Assembly (NCBI GenBank): GCA_035629775.1
Contig: DASPHG010000054.1
Coordinates: 1-41,829, forward strand
Source of the DNA: DASPHG01 sp035629775
GTDB taxonomy: Bacteria; Actinomycetota; Thermoleophilia; Solirubrobacterales; Thermoleophilaceae
Direction of reading: 5' to 3'
DNA length: 41,829 bases
Both the position numbers and the translations under genes were made by a program. The notes beneath the pieces were generated by a model. The model saw only the letters and a program-made list of their open reading frames with translations. It was not told the origin of the DNA and searched no databases. Shown one piece after another: positions 8,848 through 15,974 of this stretch; position 1 is the first letter of the stretch; each line of letters starts with the position of its first letter.

Positions 8848-9627
8848 CTACCCGGGTTCGCCCGTGGCTACGCGTTCCTCATCGCGCCGGCGCCCGGCTA
8901 TCGGCCGGAGGACACCGAGGCGTTCGTCCCTGTCGACCAGTTCGAGCGGCCACCGGTCGTCGCCCAGGACCTCCTCGAAGAGCTCCGGAAGCTTCGTGTG
9001 CACGTTCGAGATGTCGTCGAGTATCAGCAGTCCTTCGTCGTCCAGCAGCCCGATGAGGACCTCGAGCTCGCGGCGGACGTAGTCGCGATCGTGGTTCCCG
9101 TCGACCAGCGCCACGTCGAAGCGCTGGCCGAGGCGCTCGAGGCTGGCGAGCGTGCCGTCGCACGCGGGCTTGTCCGCGAACGTCCCGGCGCTCGTCTCGT
9201 TGGCCACCCGGTTGAGGCTGTAGCCGCAGATCACCAGGTTGTTGCGCTCCAGCCCGAAGTGGTCAAGCAGCGCGAGCACGTGCTGCTGGGGGTCGGTCAC
9301 ACCGAGGTGGTCCAGGTTCGGATCGATCGACACGACCACGGATCCGGGGTCGTGGCTCACGGCGATGTCGGACAGGGCCGCCAGTGACATGCCGACGAAG
9401 TTGCCCACGTGGAGGACGCGGAGCGGCCGCCCAGGACAGTGCCTCGTGATCGTCGCGCGCGCGAACGACATCGACTCCGCCCCGATCGCGCCGAGTCGGA
9501 TCGTGGGCTCCTCGACGCCGCGGCCGACCAGAAACGCGACGGCGCCCTCGAAGTCGAACGGGCGCCGGAGTGTGGTGAGCGATGTCTTCAAGTCGACGTG
9601 GAGATCGTCTCGCCTGGAGCGGGGCAT
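8848..9627 (-). CDS. Class I SAM-dependent methyltransferase-like protein
   Basis: A 259-residue protein with a Rossmann-type methyltransferase core. Motif I is LRVLHVGNFVGMSLAAL, an acidic strand end is VVVSIDPN, and DVALVDGNHDRDYVRREL is the motif seen in class I methyltransferases of the Methyltransf_24/CmcI type; GLLILDDI follows. The start is ATG at 9627, whose A is shared with the TAA of the upstream gene (TAATG), indicating termination-reinitiation coupling. The frame is open further upstream, but that extension overlaps the partner gene. The substrate is unknown. The tight coupling implies it works with the terpenoid-cyclase-like protein. Confidence 0.75.
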   Translation of the reverse strand: MPRSRRDDLHVDLKTSLTTLRRPFDFEGAVAFLVGRGVEEPTIRLGAIGAESMSFARATITRHCPGRPLRVLHVGNFVGMSLAALSDIAVSHDPGSVVVSIDPNLDHLGVTDPQQHVLALLDHFGLERNNLVICGYSLNRVANETSAGTFADKPACDGTLASLERLGQRFDVALVDGNHDRDYVRRELEVLIGLLDDEGLLILDDISNVHTKLPELFEEVLGDDRWPLELVDRDERLGVLRPIAGRRRDEERVATGEPG

Positions 9628-10517
9628 TACAAGTACCGGCGCCCGTTCGAGCGCAGCACGTCGAGGGCGGACACGGTCGCGTAGCCGCGCCATTCGAGCG
9701 CGGCCTGCGGCGAGTAGCTGTCGAAGTCCACCGTCCAGCCGCCGTCGTCGCGCTGTCCGTTCTCGACCCGGTCCAGGTCCGCCTCGATCACGTCGGCCGA
9801 GAACAACGCGCGGAGCGGACGATCCGGGATCGGGGAGATGTCGAGCGGCGACAGCTCCTCGCCCTCGGCGCCGCCCGGAACGGGGAGCTTTCCGGACTCC
9901 GGGAGCATCCCCCCCACCCGGGCCAGCTCCCGCGCCGCTTCGGGACGCCGGTCATGGCTCGCATCCAGGAACTGGAGCACGAACATGAACGCGATCGGGA
10001 AGGGCCGCTCGTCGAGGGCGGCGGTCTCGGCCAGGCAGTAGTCGGTGGCCTTCTGAAGCCACGGGTGCTCCGCGACGGCCGGTGCGTGATCGGCGACCCG
10101 GTGCGCCGGCCCGCACACGGCACTCGTCATCCAGAGCGACGGCACGGACTCGTCGGCGTTGGCCCAGAACGGCGCCGAGCCGGCGCCGTCGTCCATCGAG
10201 AATGCGAACGGCAGCGAGCCGTCCTCGAACGCCACGGAATCGGCCCACTCGCACAGCCCCACGGCCTGCTCCTCGGCATCCGGCCCGACCTCCGCGAGCA
10301 CCTCGAAGGCGTGCAGCGCCGCGCCCGGCTGGCTGGTGGCGCTGCGCAGGTCCGGCTCTAGGCCGTGGCCGTACCCGCCAGCGCTGTTGCCGTGGGCGGC
10401 GAGGGCCACGAGCGCCGCCGCGGTCGATCCATCGCCGAACAGGAGCTCGAAGCGCCGCCGATCCAATAGCCGCGCGTGGGTCCGCATGAACTCCGCTGCC
10501 TTTTCGAAATCAACCAT
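9627..10517 (-). CDS. Terpenoid cyclase/prenyltransferase-fold (alpha/alpha toroid) protein
   Basis: A 296-residue protein probably made of paired helices. Near its C-terminus it has NGQRDDGGWTVDFDSY, similar to the QW-type repeat of squalene-hopene cyclase and related alpha/alpha-barrel proteins, followed by ALEWRGYATVSAL. The protein is too short for a complete triterpene cyclase and the DxDD catalytic motif is not evident, so it is more likely a binding or processing protein on that fold. ATG at 10517 (MVDFEKAAEF) is chosen over a far-upstream start because the extension would cover the divergent channel gene. It is coupled to the methyltransferase by TAATG. Confidence 0.7.
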   Translation of the reverse strand: MVDFEKAAEFMRTHARLLDRRRFELLFGDGSTAAALVALAAHGNSAGGYGHGLEPDLRSATSQPGAALHAFEVLAEVGPDAEEQAVGLCEWADSVAFEDGSLPFAFSMDDGAGSAPFWANADESVPSLWMTSAVCGPAHRVADHAPAVAEHPWLQKATDYCLAETAALDERPFPIAFMFVLQFLDASHDRRPEAARELARVGGMLPESGKLPVPGGAEGEELSPLDISPIPDRPLRALFSADVIEADLDRVENGQRDDGGWTVDFDSYSPQAALEWRGYATVSALDVLRSNGRRYL

Positions 10518-10565
10518 GTCGCTCCGAAGTCGGGTGTCTGTGCGATCGGCAAGGATCCCAAGACC

Positions 10566-11210
10566 ATGCTGCCCGGATTCGATCCGGACCTGATTCGCGC
10601 CCTCAGCATTGCCGGGACGTTCGTCTTCGGGCTCACCGGCGGCATCGTCGGCGTGCGCAAGCGGCTGGACCTCTTCGGAGTCGTGGTGCTGGCCGTCGCC
10701 GTGGGCATGGCAGGCGGCATCGTCCGCGACGTGCTTATCGGGCGACCGCCGGAGACCTTCCGCGACTGGCGCTACCTCGCGGCCGCCGGCGCCGCCGGCG
10801 TCGTGGCCCTGCTCGCGCCCCGCGCCCTGCAACGACTGCAGCGCTCGCTGGACGTCGTGGACGCCGCGGGGCTGGCGCTCTTTAGCGTCGCGGGCGCGTC
10901 GACGGCGCTCGCCTTCGACGTCCCGCCGGCCCAGGCGGCCCTGCTCGGCGCGGTCACCGGCATCGGCGGGGGCATCCTGCGCGACATCCTCGTGAACGAG
11001 ATTCCGGAGGTTCTGCGCGGCGGCCTCTACGCGCTGCCCGCGCTCCTCGGCGCGGCCGTCGTGGTGGTCGCCTCGGAGGCCGGCTCTCAGAGCGCGATCT
11101 TCCCCGTGCTCGGCATGCTCGCGTGCTTCGGCGTGCGACTCGTCGCCATCCGCCACGACATCAACCTTCCGCAGGTCTCGGCGGTGCGCGCCGCTCCCCC
11201 GGACGAATAG
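10566..11210 (+). CDS. TRIC-type cation channel / YadS (UPF0126) membrane protein
   Basis: A 214-residue integral membrane protein with about seven hydrophobic segments. It has the two repeated glycine-rich helices typical of the UPF0126/TRIC family: GTFVFGLTGGIVGVRKRLDLFGV with GMAGGIVRDVLIG, and then SVAGASTAL with GIGGGILRDILVNEIP. The family forms trimeric cation channels, and some members were earlier annotated as glycine transporters. ATG at 10566 gives the usual short N-terminus. The gene is divergent from the terpenoid-cyclase-like gene, with 48 bases between the starts. Confidence 0.92.
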   Translation: MLPGFDPDLIRALSIAGTFVFGLTGGIVGVRKRLDLFGVVVLAVAVGMAGGIVRDVLIGRPPETFRDWRYLAAAGAAGVVALLAPRALQRLQRSLDVVDAAGLALFSVAGASTALAFDVPPAQAALLGAVTGIGGGILRDILVNEIPEVLRGGLYALPALLGAAVVVVASEAGSQSAIFPVLGMLACFGVRLVAIRHDINLPQVSAVRAAPPDE

Positions 11211-11312
11211 GAGTACGGCTAACCGCCCCCCAAGGACACCTGCCTTCCGCACTGTGTTTCCGCACTGCCGGCCGTAGCTTCGGTTCGACCCCACAAATCG
11301 AAGGAGCCGGTC

Positions 11313-11894
11313 ATGAGAAAGACACTCATCGTCATCGCAATCGCTGTCGGTGCGCTCGCCGTCCTGGGGTGCGCGGCCTACGCCGTCGCCCAGGTCTTCG
11401 AGGAGACGGACAACAAGGCACACACGGTCTCGCGATCGATCGATCACATCGTGATCGAGGTCGAGTCGGGCGACATAGACCTCGTCCCCGGGGGACGCTC
11501 GGTCAGGATCGACGAGACCGACGACTACGTCTTCGACTCACCGGACGTCAGCCGGACCGTCTCGGACGGCGTCCTCACGATCGAGAGCGAGTGCGACGGC
11601 GTCATGTCGGTGTTCTGCACGACCGACTTTCGCGTCGGGGTGCCCAGGGGCGTGACCGTCGATGTTCGGAGCTACGTCGGCGACATCGACATCGACCGGA
11701 TCGACGCGCGGGCGATCGAGGCTCGCGCCCATGTCGGAGACGTCCACGTCGACGCCCTTCGCAAGGGCGAGATCGACGCGCGCACGAACGTGGGCGACGT
11801 CGAGGTCGAGCTGCCGAAGCGCATTTATGACCGCGCGTACCAGGCGGTCGACGCGCGCACGGATGTCGGCGACGCCGACGTGACCCCCCGCTGA
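11313..11894 (+). CDS. Membrane-anchored DUF4097-like beta-repeat protein
   Basis: A 193-residue protein with one N-terminal hydrophobic segment (about residues 4-26) and an extracytoplasmic repeat region. The repeats carry a VGD core about every 20-25 residues (YVGDIDIDR, HVGDVHVDA, NVGDVEVEL, DVGDADVTP). This is the pattern of the DUF4097/putative-adhesin right-handed beta-helix family. LGCAAYA at 18-24 could be a lipobox, though a plain signal anchor is equally possible. The start is well supported by AAGGAG at 11301-11306. Function is unknown; such proteins often sit with envelope-stress regulators, none of which is adjacent. Confidence 0.8.
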   Translation: MRKTLIVIAIAVGALAVLGCAAYAVAQVFEETDNKAHTVSRSIDHIVIEVESGDIDLVPGGRSVRIDETDDYVFDSPDVSRTVSDGVLTIESECDGVMSVFCTTDFRVGVPRGVTVDVRSYVGDIDIDRIDARAIEARAHVGDVHVDALRKGEIDARTNVGDVEVELPKRIYDRAYQAVDARTDVGDADVTPR

Positions 11895-11934
11895 CCGATC
11901 GCCGCCATCTAATCCAGTCTGTACATACTGGTGT

Positions 11935-12492
11935 GTGGCCGCGACAGTGCGAACGGCGATCGGATCCGACGCCAGCCTGCCGACCCGGCGCACGGCCGAG
12001 GAGCGGTTCATCGTTCGCTGGCCCGGGGTGTACGTGGCGCTCGGACGCGCATACCAGCGACTGCCGCCGAGCTCGCGGTTGCGGCGCGCCCTCCTTCGCC
12101 GGAACGCGCTGTCCGGCTGGGGAGCCTGGGTTCGCGGCGATCTCGAGCTGTGCGCCGTGCGCTTTGCGCCCGACTGGCACTACGAACCTCCGGCGGAGTG
12201 GCTGATCGCCGGGATGCCCACGGTGTACCGAGGGCACGCCGGGCTTCGCCAGTGGTTCGCGGACCTGCGCGAAGCATGGGAGTTCCGCGACCACACGCCG
12301 CTCGAGGTCGTCGACGCCGGCGACGTAATCGCGTTCCTGTGCCGGGTCCGCCTGCGGGCTCGCACCACCGGGATCGAGCTCGACTGGCGCCTGGGGCAGG
12401 TCTTCTGGCTCGAGGGCGGGCTGATCGCGCGCGAGTGCGACTTCGCCGACTGGGACGAGGCCCTGCGCTTGGTCGGAGTCAGCGCCGGGTAG
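11935..12492 (+). CDS. NTF2/SnoaL-like protein
   Basis: A 185-residue protein whose C-terminal 120 residues look like the cone-shaped NTF2/SnoaL fold: YRGHAGLRQWFADLREAWEFRDHTP, then the strand pair VVDAGDVIAFLCRVRLRART, and WRLGQVFWLEGGLIARECDF. The N-terminal 60 residues are Arg-rich and unassigned. GTG at 11935 is used; GTG at 11931 and 11933 lie nearby in other frames. It sits 10 bases before the cupredoxin gene and may share its transcript, although the families do not suggest a common pathway. No substrate can be inferred. Confidence 0.78.
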   Translation: MAATVRTAIGSDASLPTRRTAEERFIVRWPGVYVALGRAYQRLPPSSRLRRALLRRNALSGWGAWVRGDLELCAVRFAPDWHYEPPAEWLIAGMPTVYRGHAGLRQWFADLREAWEFRDHTPLEVVDAGDVIAFLCRVRLRARTTGIELDWRLGQVFWLEGGLIARECDFADWDEALRLVGVSAG

Positions 12493-12502
12493 TCCAAGCG
12501 CC

Positions 12503-14095
12503 GTGGACGATCCCGACGAGCGAAGCGAAGACGCAGGCCCACCCTGGCCCGATTCCCCTGAGAGCGGGCTCGGCGCCGAGACCAATCCTCAGAGGGCTCA
12601 ACCGCATGTGAACACGGCTGAGGAGCTGCGGCCGCTGCTGCTCGGCGGGCTCGCCCTGCTCGGAGTCATCTTGGTGACGTTGCTGACGCACGCGGTCATC
12701 TCGGCCACCGAGGACGACGACGACGGACAGGCTGCCCCGGCCGCCGCGCCAGCCGCGGGCACGGCGACGGACGGTCACACCATGGCCGCCGCAGAGGCCC
12801 CAGCAGCCGGAACCTGCGAGGACAGCGTCGAGGACGTCGAGCAGTACCGCAGGCCCGACCCGAACCTACCCGCCCCGCCGCCAGGCCCGGTCAAGCGGTT
12901 CCGCGTCGACGTGTTCGAGCACGTCACCTGCATCTCCGACGACCAGCCGGCGACCCGGGTCTGGTCTTTCGGGGTCAACGGCGAGCTCTATCGCGGCACC
13001 GGCGCGTCCACGCCCATGGTGGTGGAGGAGGGCGACAGGGTCGAGATCACCCTCGTGAACGGGGCCGACGACGAGATGGCGGTCACGATGCCGCACTCCA
13101 TCGACTACCACTCCTCGGAGCTCGCGCCGAACAAGGCGTTCAAGTCGATCCAGCCCGGCGAGACCTGGAAGTTCTCGTTCACCGCCAAGCACCCCGGCGT
13201 CTACATGTACCACTGCGCGACTGCCCCCGTGCTGCAACACACCGGCCTCGGGATGGTCGGCATGATGGTGGTCAAGCCGAGGGACCTGGCGCCGGTCGAC
13301 CGCGAGCTGTGGGTCACCCAGCAGGAGTTCTACCTCGGCGAGCCGGGCAAGGAAGGCCCGCTCGAGAAAATGGCCGCGATACAGCCCGACGTGATCGCCT
13401 TCAACGGGTACGCGTCGCAGTACGAGAAGCAGCCGATCAGCGTGACGAAGGGCGAGCGCATTCGGATGTACGTGCTCAACGCCGGGCCGAGCATCTGGAG
13501 CTCCTTCCACGTGATCGGCACAGTCTTCGACCGGACCGTCGTGGAGGGCGTCGTCGGCGAGCACGCGCAGGCCATCAACCTCGGGCCGGCGCAGGGCGGC
13601 TGGGTCGAGTTCACGCTCGACCGCGAGGGGACCTACCCGTTCGTGGACCACTCGTTCGCGCACGCGGTCAAGGGCGCGATCGGCGTGCTGGCCACCGAGA
13701 ACGCAGGCGTCTCCGGCGATTACGACCATGGTCGAGACCCGGCTGGAGGTGGCGGATCGGTCGACGCCGAGGGCGAGGTCGACATCGCCCTGATCGACCC
13801 GCTGAAGATCGACCCGTCCACCGTCACCGTCAAGGCCGAGGACGGCAAGGTGACGTTCAACGCCACGAACGAAGGCGCCACACCCCACACGCTGGCGGTC
13901 GGCGCGGGCCCGTTCACGCCGGATGCCTCCGGCGACATTCCGGCGGACCAGCTGGAGGGCGACACGGGTGAGATCGGCCCGGGCGAGGAGAAGACCCTTG
14001 AGGTCGAGCTGGACGCCGGCACCTACGAGCTGCTCTGCACGATCACGGGGCATTACGCGGGCGGCCAAAAGGCGACGCTCGAGGTGACCGACTGA
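12503..14095 (+). CDS. Membrane-anchored NirK-like multicopper protein with extra C-terminal cupredoxin
   Basis: A 530-residue protein: a transmembrane anchor at about 44-66, an Ala/Pro linker, two cupredoxin domains as in copper nitrite reductase, and a third at about 420-530. HSIDYH (His198, Asp201, His203) and YHCATAPVLQHTGLGM (His237, Cys238, His246, Met251) match the type 1 copper ligands and part of the type 2 site of NirK, and His336 in SSFHVIG fits the third type 2 ligand. The third domain has His462, Cys512 and His517, with Gln522 where a Met axial ligand is usual. Nitrite reduction is plausible, but no other denitrification gene is nearby. GTG at 12503 is the first usable start. Confidence 0.85.
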   Translation: MDDPDERSEDAGPPWPDSPESGLGAETNPQRAQPHVNTAEELRPLLLGGLALLGVILVTLLTHAVISATEDDDDGQAAPAAAPAAGTATDGHTMAAAEAPAAGTCEDSVEDVEQYRRPDPNLPAPPPGPVKRFRVDVFEHVTCISDDQPATRVWSFGVNGELYRGTGASTPMVVEEGDRVEITLVNGADDEMAVTMPHSIDYHSSELAPNKAFKSIQPGETWKFSFTAKHPGVYMYHCATAPVLQHTGLGMVGMMVVKPRDLAPVDRELWVTQQEFYLGEPGKEGPLEKMAAIQPDVIAFNGYASQYEKQPISVTKGERIRMYVLNAGPSIWSSFHVIGTVFDRTVVEGVVGEHAQAINLGPAQGGWVEFTLDREGTYPFVDHSFAHAVKGAIGVLATENAGVSGDYDHGRDPAGGGGSVDAEGEVDIALIDPLKIDPSTVTVKAEDGKVTFNATNEGATPHTLAVGAGPFTPDASGDIPADQLEGDTGEIGPGEEKTLEVELDAGTYELLCTITGHYAGGQKATLEVTD

Positions 14096-14106
14096 GAAGG
14101 CTTGCC

Positions 14107-14121
14107 CCCCGCTTCGCGGGG
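14107..14121 (+). terminator. Short GC hairpin between cupredoxin and GYD genes
   Basis: CCCCGC-TTC-GCGGGG forms a perfect six-base-pair stem with a three-base loop, 11 bases after the cupredoxin stop codon. There is no U-tract after it, so it may be an attenuating hairpin or mRNA 3'-end stabiliser instead of a true intrinsic terminator. Confidence 0.35.
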
Positions 14122-14159
14122 TGGGAGGGTTGGGGCGACCCCAAGCCAGGAGATTGCTG

Positions 14160-14480
14160 ATGCCCAAGTTTCTGATCGAGGCCTCGTACACGCCGGAAGG
14201 CGTCAAGGGTGTCCAAAGTGCAGGCGGTACAAGCAGGCGTGACGCTGTAGCCGCGGTCGCCGAGAGCGTCGGGGGCCAGCTCGAGAGCTTTCACTTCGGC
14301 TTCGGCGACTCCGACGCCTACGTGATCGTCGACCTTCCCGACAACGAGAGCGCCGCGGCTGTCGCGCTGACCGTCAACGCGGGCGGAGGGGCCACGACGA
14401 AGACGGTGGTGCTCCTGACGCCGGAGGAGGTCGACGCGGCCGCGAAGCGCTCGGTCGACTACCGGCCGCCCGGAGGCTGA
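14160..14480 (+). CDS. GYD-domain protein
   Basis: A 106-residue single-domain protein matching the small GYD family (ferredoxin-like alpha/beta fold, function unknown). Visible signatures are the N-terminal strand KFLIEASYTPEGVKG, the helix DAVAAVAESVGGQLESF, and FGDSDAYVIVDLPD, which corresponds to the family's signature strand. The ATG at 14160 is preceded by a good Shine-Dalgarno, CAGGAGA. It lies 10 bases before the SDR gene and is probably co-transcribed with it. Confidence 0.85.
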   Translation: MPKFLIEASYTPEGVKGVQSAGGTSRRDAVAAVAESVGGQLESFHFGFGDSDAYVIVDLPDNESAAAVALTVNAGGGATTKTVVLLTPEEVDAAAKRSVDYRPPGG

Positions 14481-14490
14481 GGCGCCCCTC

Positions 14491-15513
14491 GTGGAAGGGA
14501 AGGGAACCGTCCTCGTGACGGGCGGATCCGGGTTCCTCGGCGGCTGGTGCATCGTCTCGCTGCTCGAGTCCGGGTATTCGGTCCGGACCACCGTGCGGGA
14601 CCTCTCACGCGAGAGTGAAGTGCGCGACGGCGTCGCGAGCGCGACCGAACCGGACGGGCGGCTCGAGGTCGTCACCGCAGACCTGATGAAGGACGACGGC
14701 TGGGCCGAGGCGGTCGCGGGTTGCGACTACGTGCTGCACGTCGCGTCGCCGCTACCGGCCAGGCAGCCGAAGGACCCGGACGAGGTGATCGTCCCGGCGC
14801 GTGACGGCACGCTGCGCGTGCTGCGTGCGAGTCTCGACGCCGGTGTGAAGCGGGTGGTGATGACGTCGTCGGTTGCCGCGATCCGCGGCACCGCGCGGCG
14901 CGGCGAGGGGCAGCCGCTCAACGAGGACGACTGGTCGGATCCGGACGACTCGAGCCTGACCCCGTACTCGCGATCGAAGACCGCAGCGGAGCAGGCCGCC
15001 TGGGCGCTGATGCGCGAGCGCGACGCCACGGACCGTCTGGCCGCCGTCAATCCCGGAGCGATCATCGGCCCGCTGCTCAGCGACGATCCGTCCTACTCGC
15101 TGCAGGCCATCGACCGGATGCTCGGGGGCATGCCCGGTGTCCCCAAGCTCGGCTTCAGCTTCGTCGACGTGCGGGACGTCGCCGATCTCCACCGCCTCGC
15201 GATGACGGCACCCGAGGCGGGCGGCGAACGGTTCATCGCCATCGAGCAGTTCCTATGGATGGCCGAGGTGGGCGCCGTGCTACGCGAACGGCTGGGCGAG
15301 CGTGCGTGCAAGGTGCCGACGCGCACTGTTCCCAACTTCCTCGTTCGCGGCATGTCGATCTTCGACGGCAGCTTGCGGTCCGTGGTCTCGGACCTGGGCC
15401 AGAAGGTGACCTACTCGAACGAGAAGGCGAAGGCGCGGCTCGGCTGGGCGCCGCGTCCGGTCGAGGACTCGATCACCGACTGCGCGGAGAGCATGCTCGC
15501 CCGCAGGGCCTGA
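14491..15513 (+). CDS. Extended SDR: NAD(P)-dependent epimerase/dihydroflavonol-reductase-like
   Basis: A 340-residue extended short-chain dehydrogenase. The nucleotide-binding motif VTGGSGFLGGW is at residues 9-19. VMTSSVAAI gives the conserved Ser, and TPYSRSKTAAEQAAW holds the catalytic YxxxK. The block RLAAVNPGAIIGPLLS resembles dihydroflavonol-4-reductase and cinnamoyl-CoA-reductase-like members, which reduce aldehydes or ketones. The C-terminus has the typical KARLGWAPRPVEDSI ending. It starts with GTG 10 bases after the GYD gene. The substrate is unknown. It converges with the F420-dependent reductase gene, with 8 bases between them. Confidence 0.9.
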   Translation: MEGKGTVLVTGGSGFLGGWCIVSLLESGYSVRTTVRDLSRESEVRDGVASATEPDGRLEVVTADLMKDDGWAEAVAGCDYVLHVASPLPARQPKDPDEVIVPARDGTLRVLRASLDAGVKRVVMTSSVAAIRGTARRGEGQPLNEDDWSDPDDSSLTPYSRSKTAAEQAAWALMRERDATDRLAAVNPGAIIGPLLSDDPSYSLQAIDRMLGGMPGVPKLGFSFVDVRDVADLHRLAMTAPEAGGERFIAIEQFLWMAEVGAVLRERLGERACKVPTRTVPNFLVRGMSIFDGSLRSVVSDLGQKVTYSNEKAKARLGWAPRPVEDSITDCAESMLARRA

Positions 15514-15521
15514 CGCTTGCG

Positions 15522-15971
15522 TCACCGGGCCGTCGCGACGAACACGGGAATCTGGCGCTCCGTCCGTTCCTGGTACTCGGCGTACGGCGGAAAGGCCGCG
15601 ACCGCGCGTTCCCACCACTCGGCCCGCTCGTCCCCTGTGACCTCGCGCACGCGGACGTCGAAGGGCTCCGGGCCATCCTGGATCGTCACCGCCTCGGGAT
15701 CGGCCTTGAGGTTGTGGTACCAGACGGGGTGCCGTGGCAGACCGCCCTGCGACGCGACGAGCGCGTACTCGCCGGCGTGCTCGACTCGCATGAGCGGCGT
15801 CTTGCGCAGCTTGCCGGTCTTGTTGCCGCGCGTCGTCACGACGATGATCGGCAGGCCGGTGTCGCGCAACGTGTTCGCCCGCCGCCCACCGGAGGCCTCG
15901 TACTCGGCCACCTGCTTGCGCACCCAGCCGTAGGGGCTGGGCTCGTAGTCACCTTCGAGCGGAGCCGACAC
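15522..15971 (-). CDS. Deazaflavin (F420)-dependent nitroreductase / Ddn-family protein
   Basis: A 149-residue split-barrel protein of the F420H2-dependent quinone/nitro reductase family found in Actinobacteria. Characteristic features are IIVVTTRGNKTGKLRKTPLMRV (the F420 phosphate-binding region), YALVASQGGLPRHPVWYHNL and VREVTGDERAEWWERAV. The C-terminal block YQERTERQIPVFV is also standard. It starts with GTG three bases after the stop of the secreted repeat protein, probably on the same transcript. Members reduce quinones or nitro compounds with F420H2 at the membrane. Its presence implies the host makes F420. Confidence 0.93.
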   Translation of the reverse strand: MSAPLEGDYEPSPYGWVRKQVAEYEASGGRRANTLRDTGLPIIVVTTRGNKTGKLRKTPLMRVEHAGEYALVASQGGLPRHPVWYHNLKADPEAVTIQDGPEPFDVRVREVTGDERAEWWERAVAAFPPYAEYQERTERQIPVFVATAR

Positions 15972-15974
15972 GTC

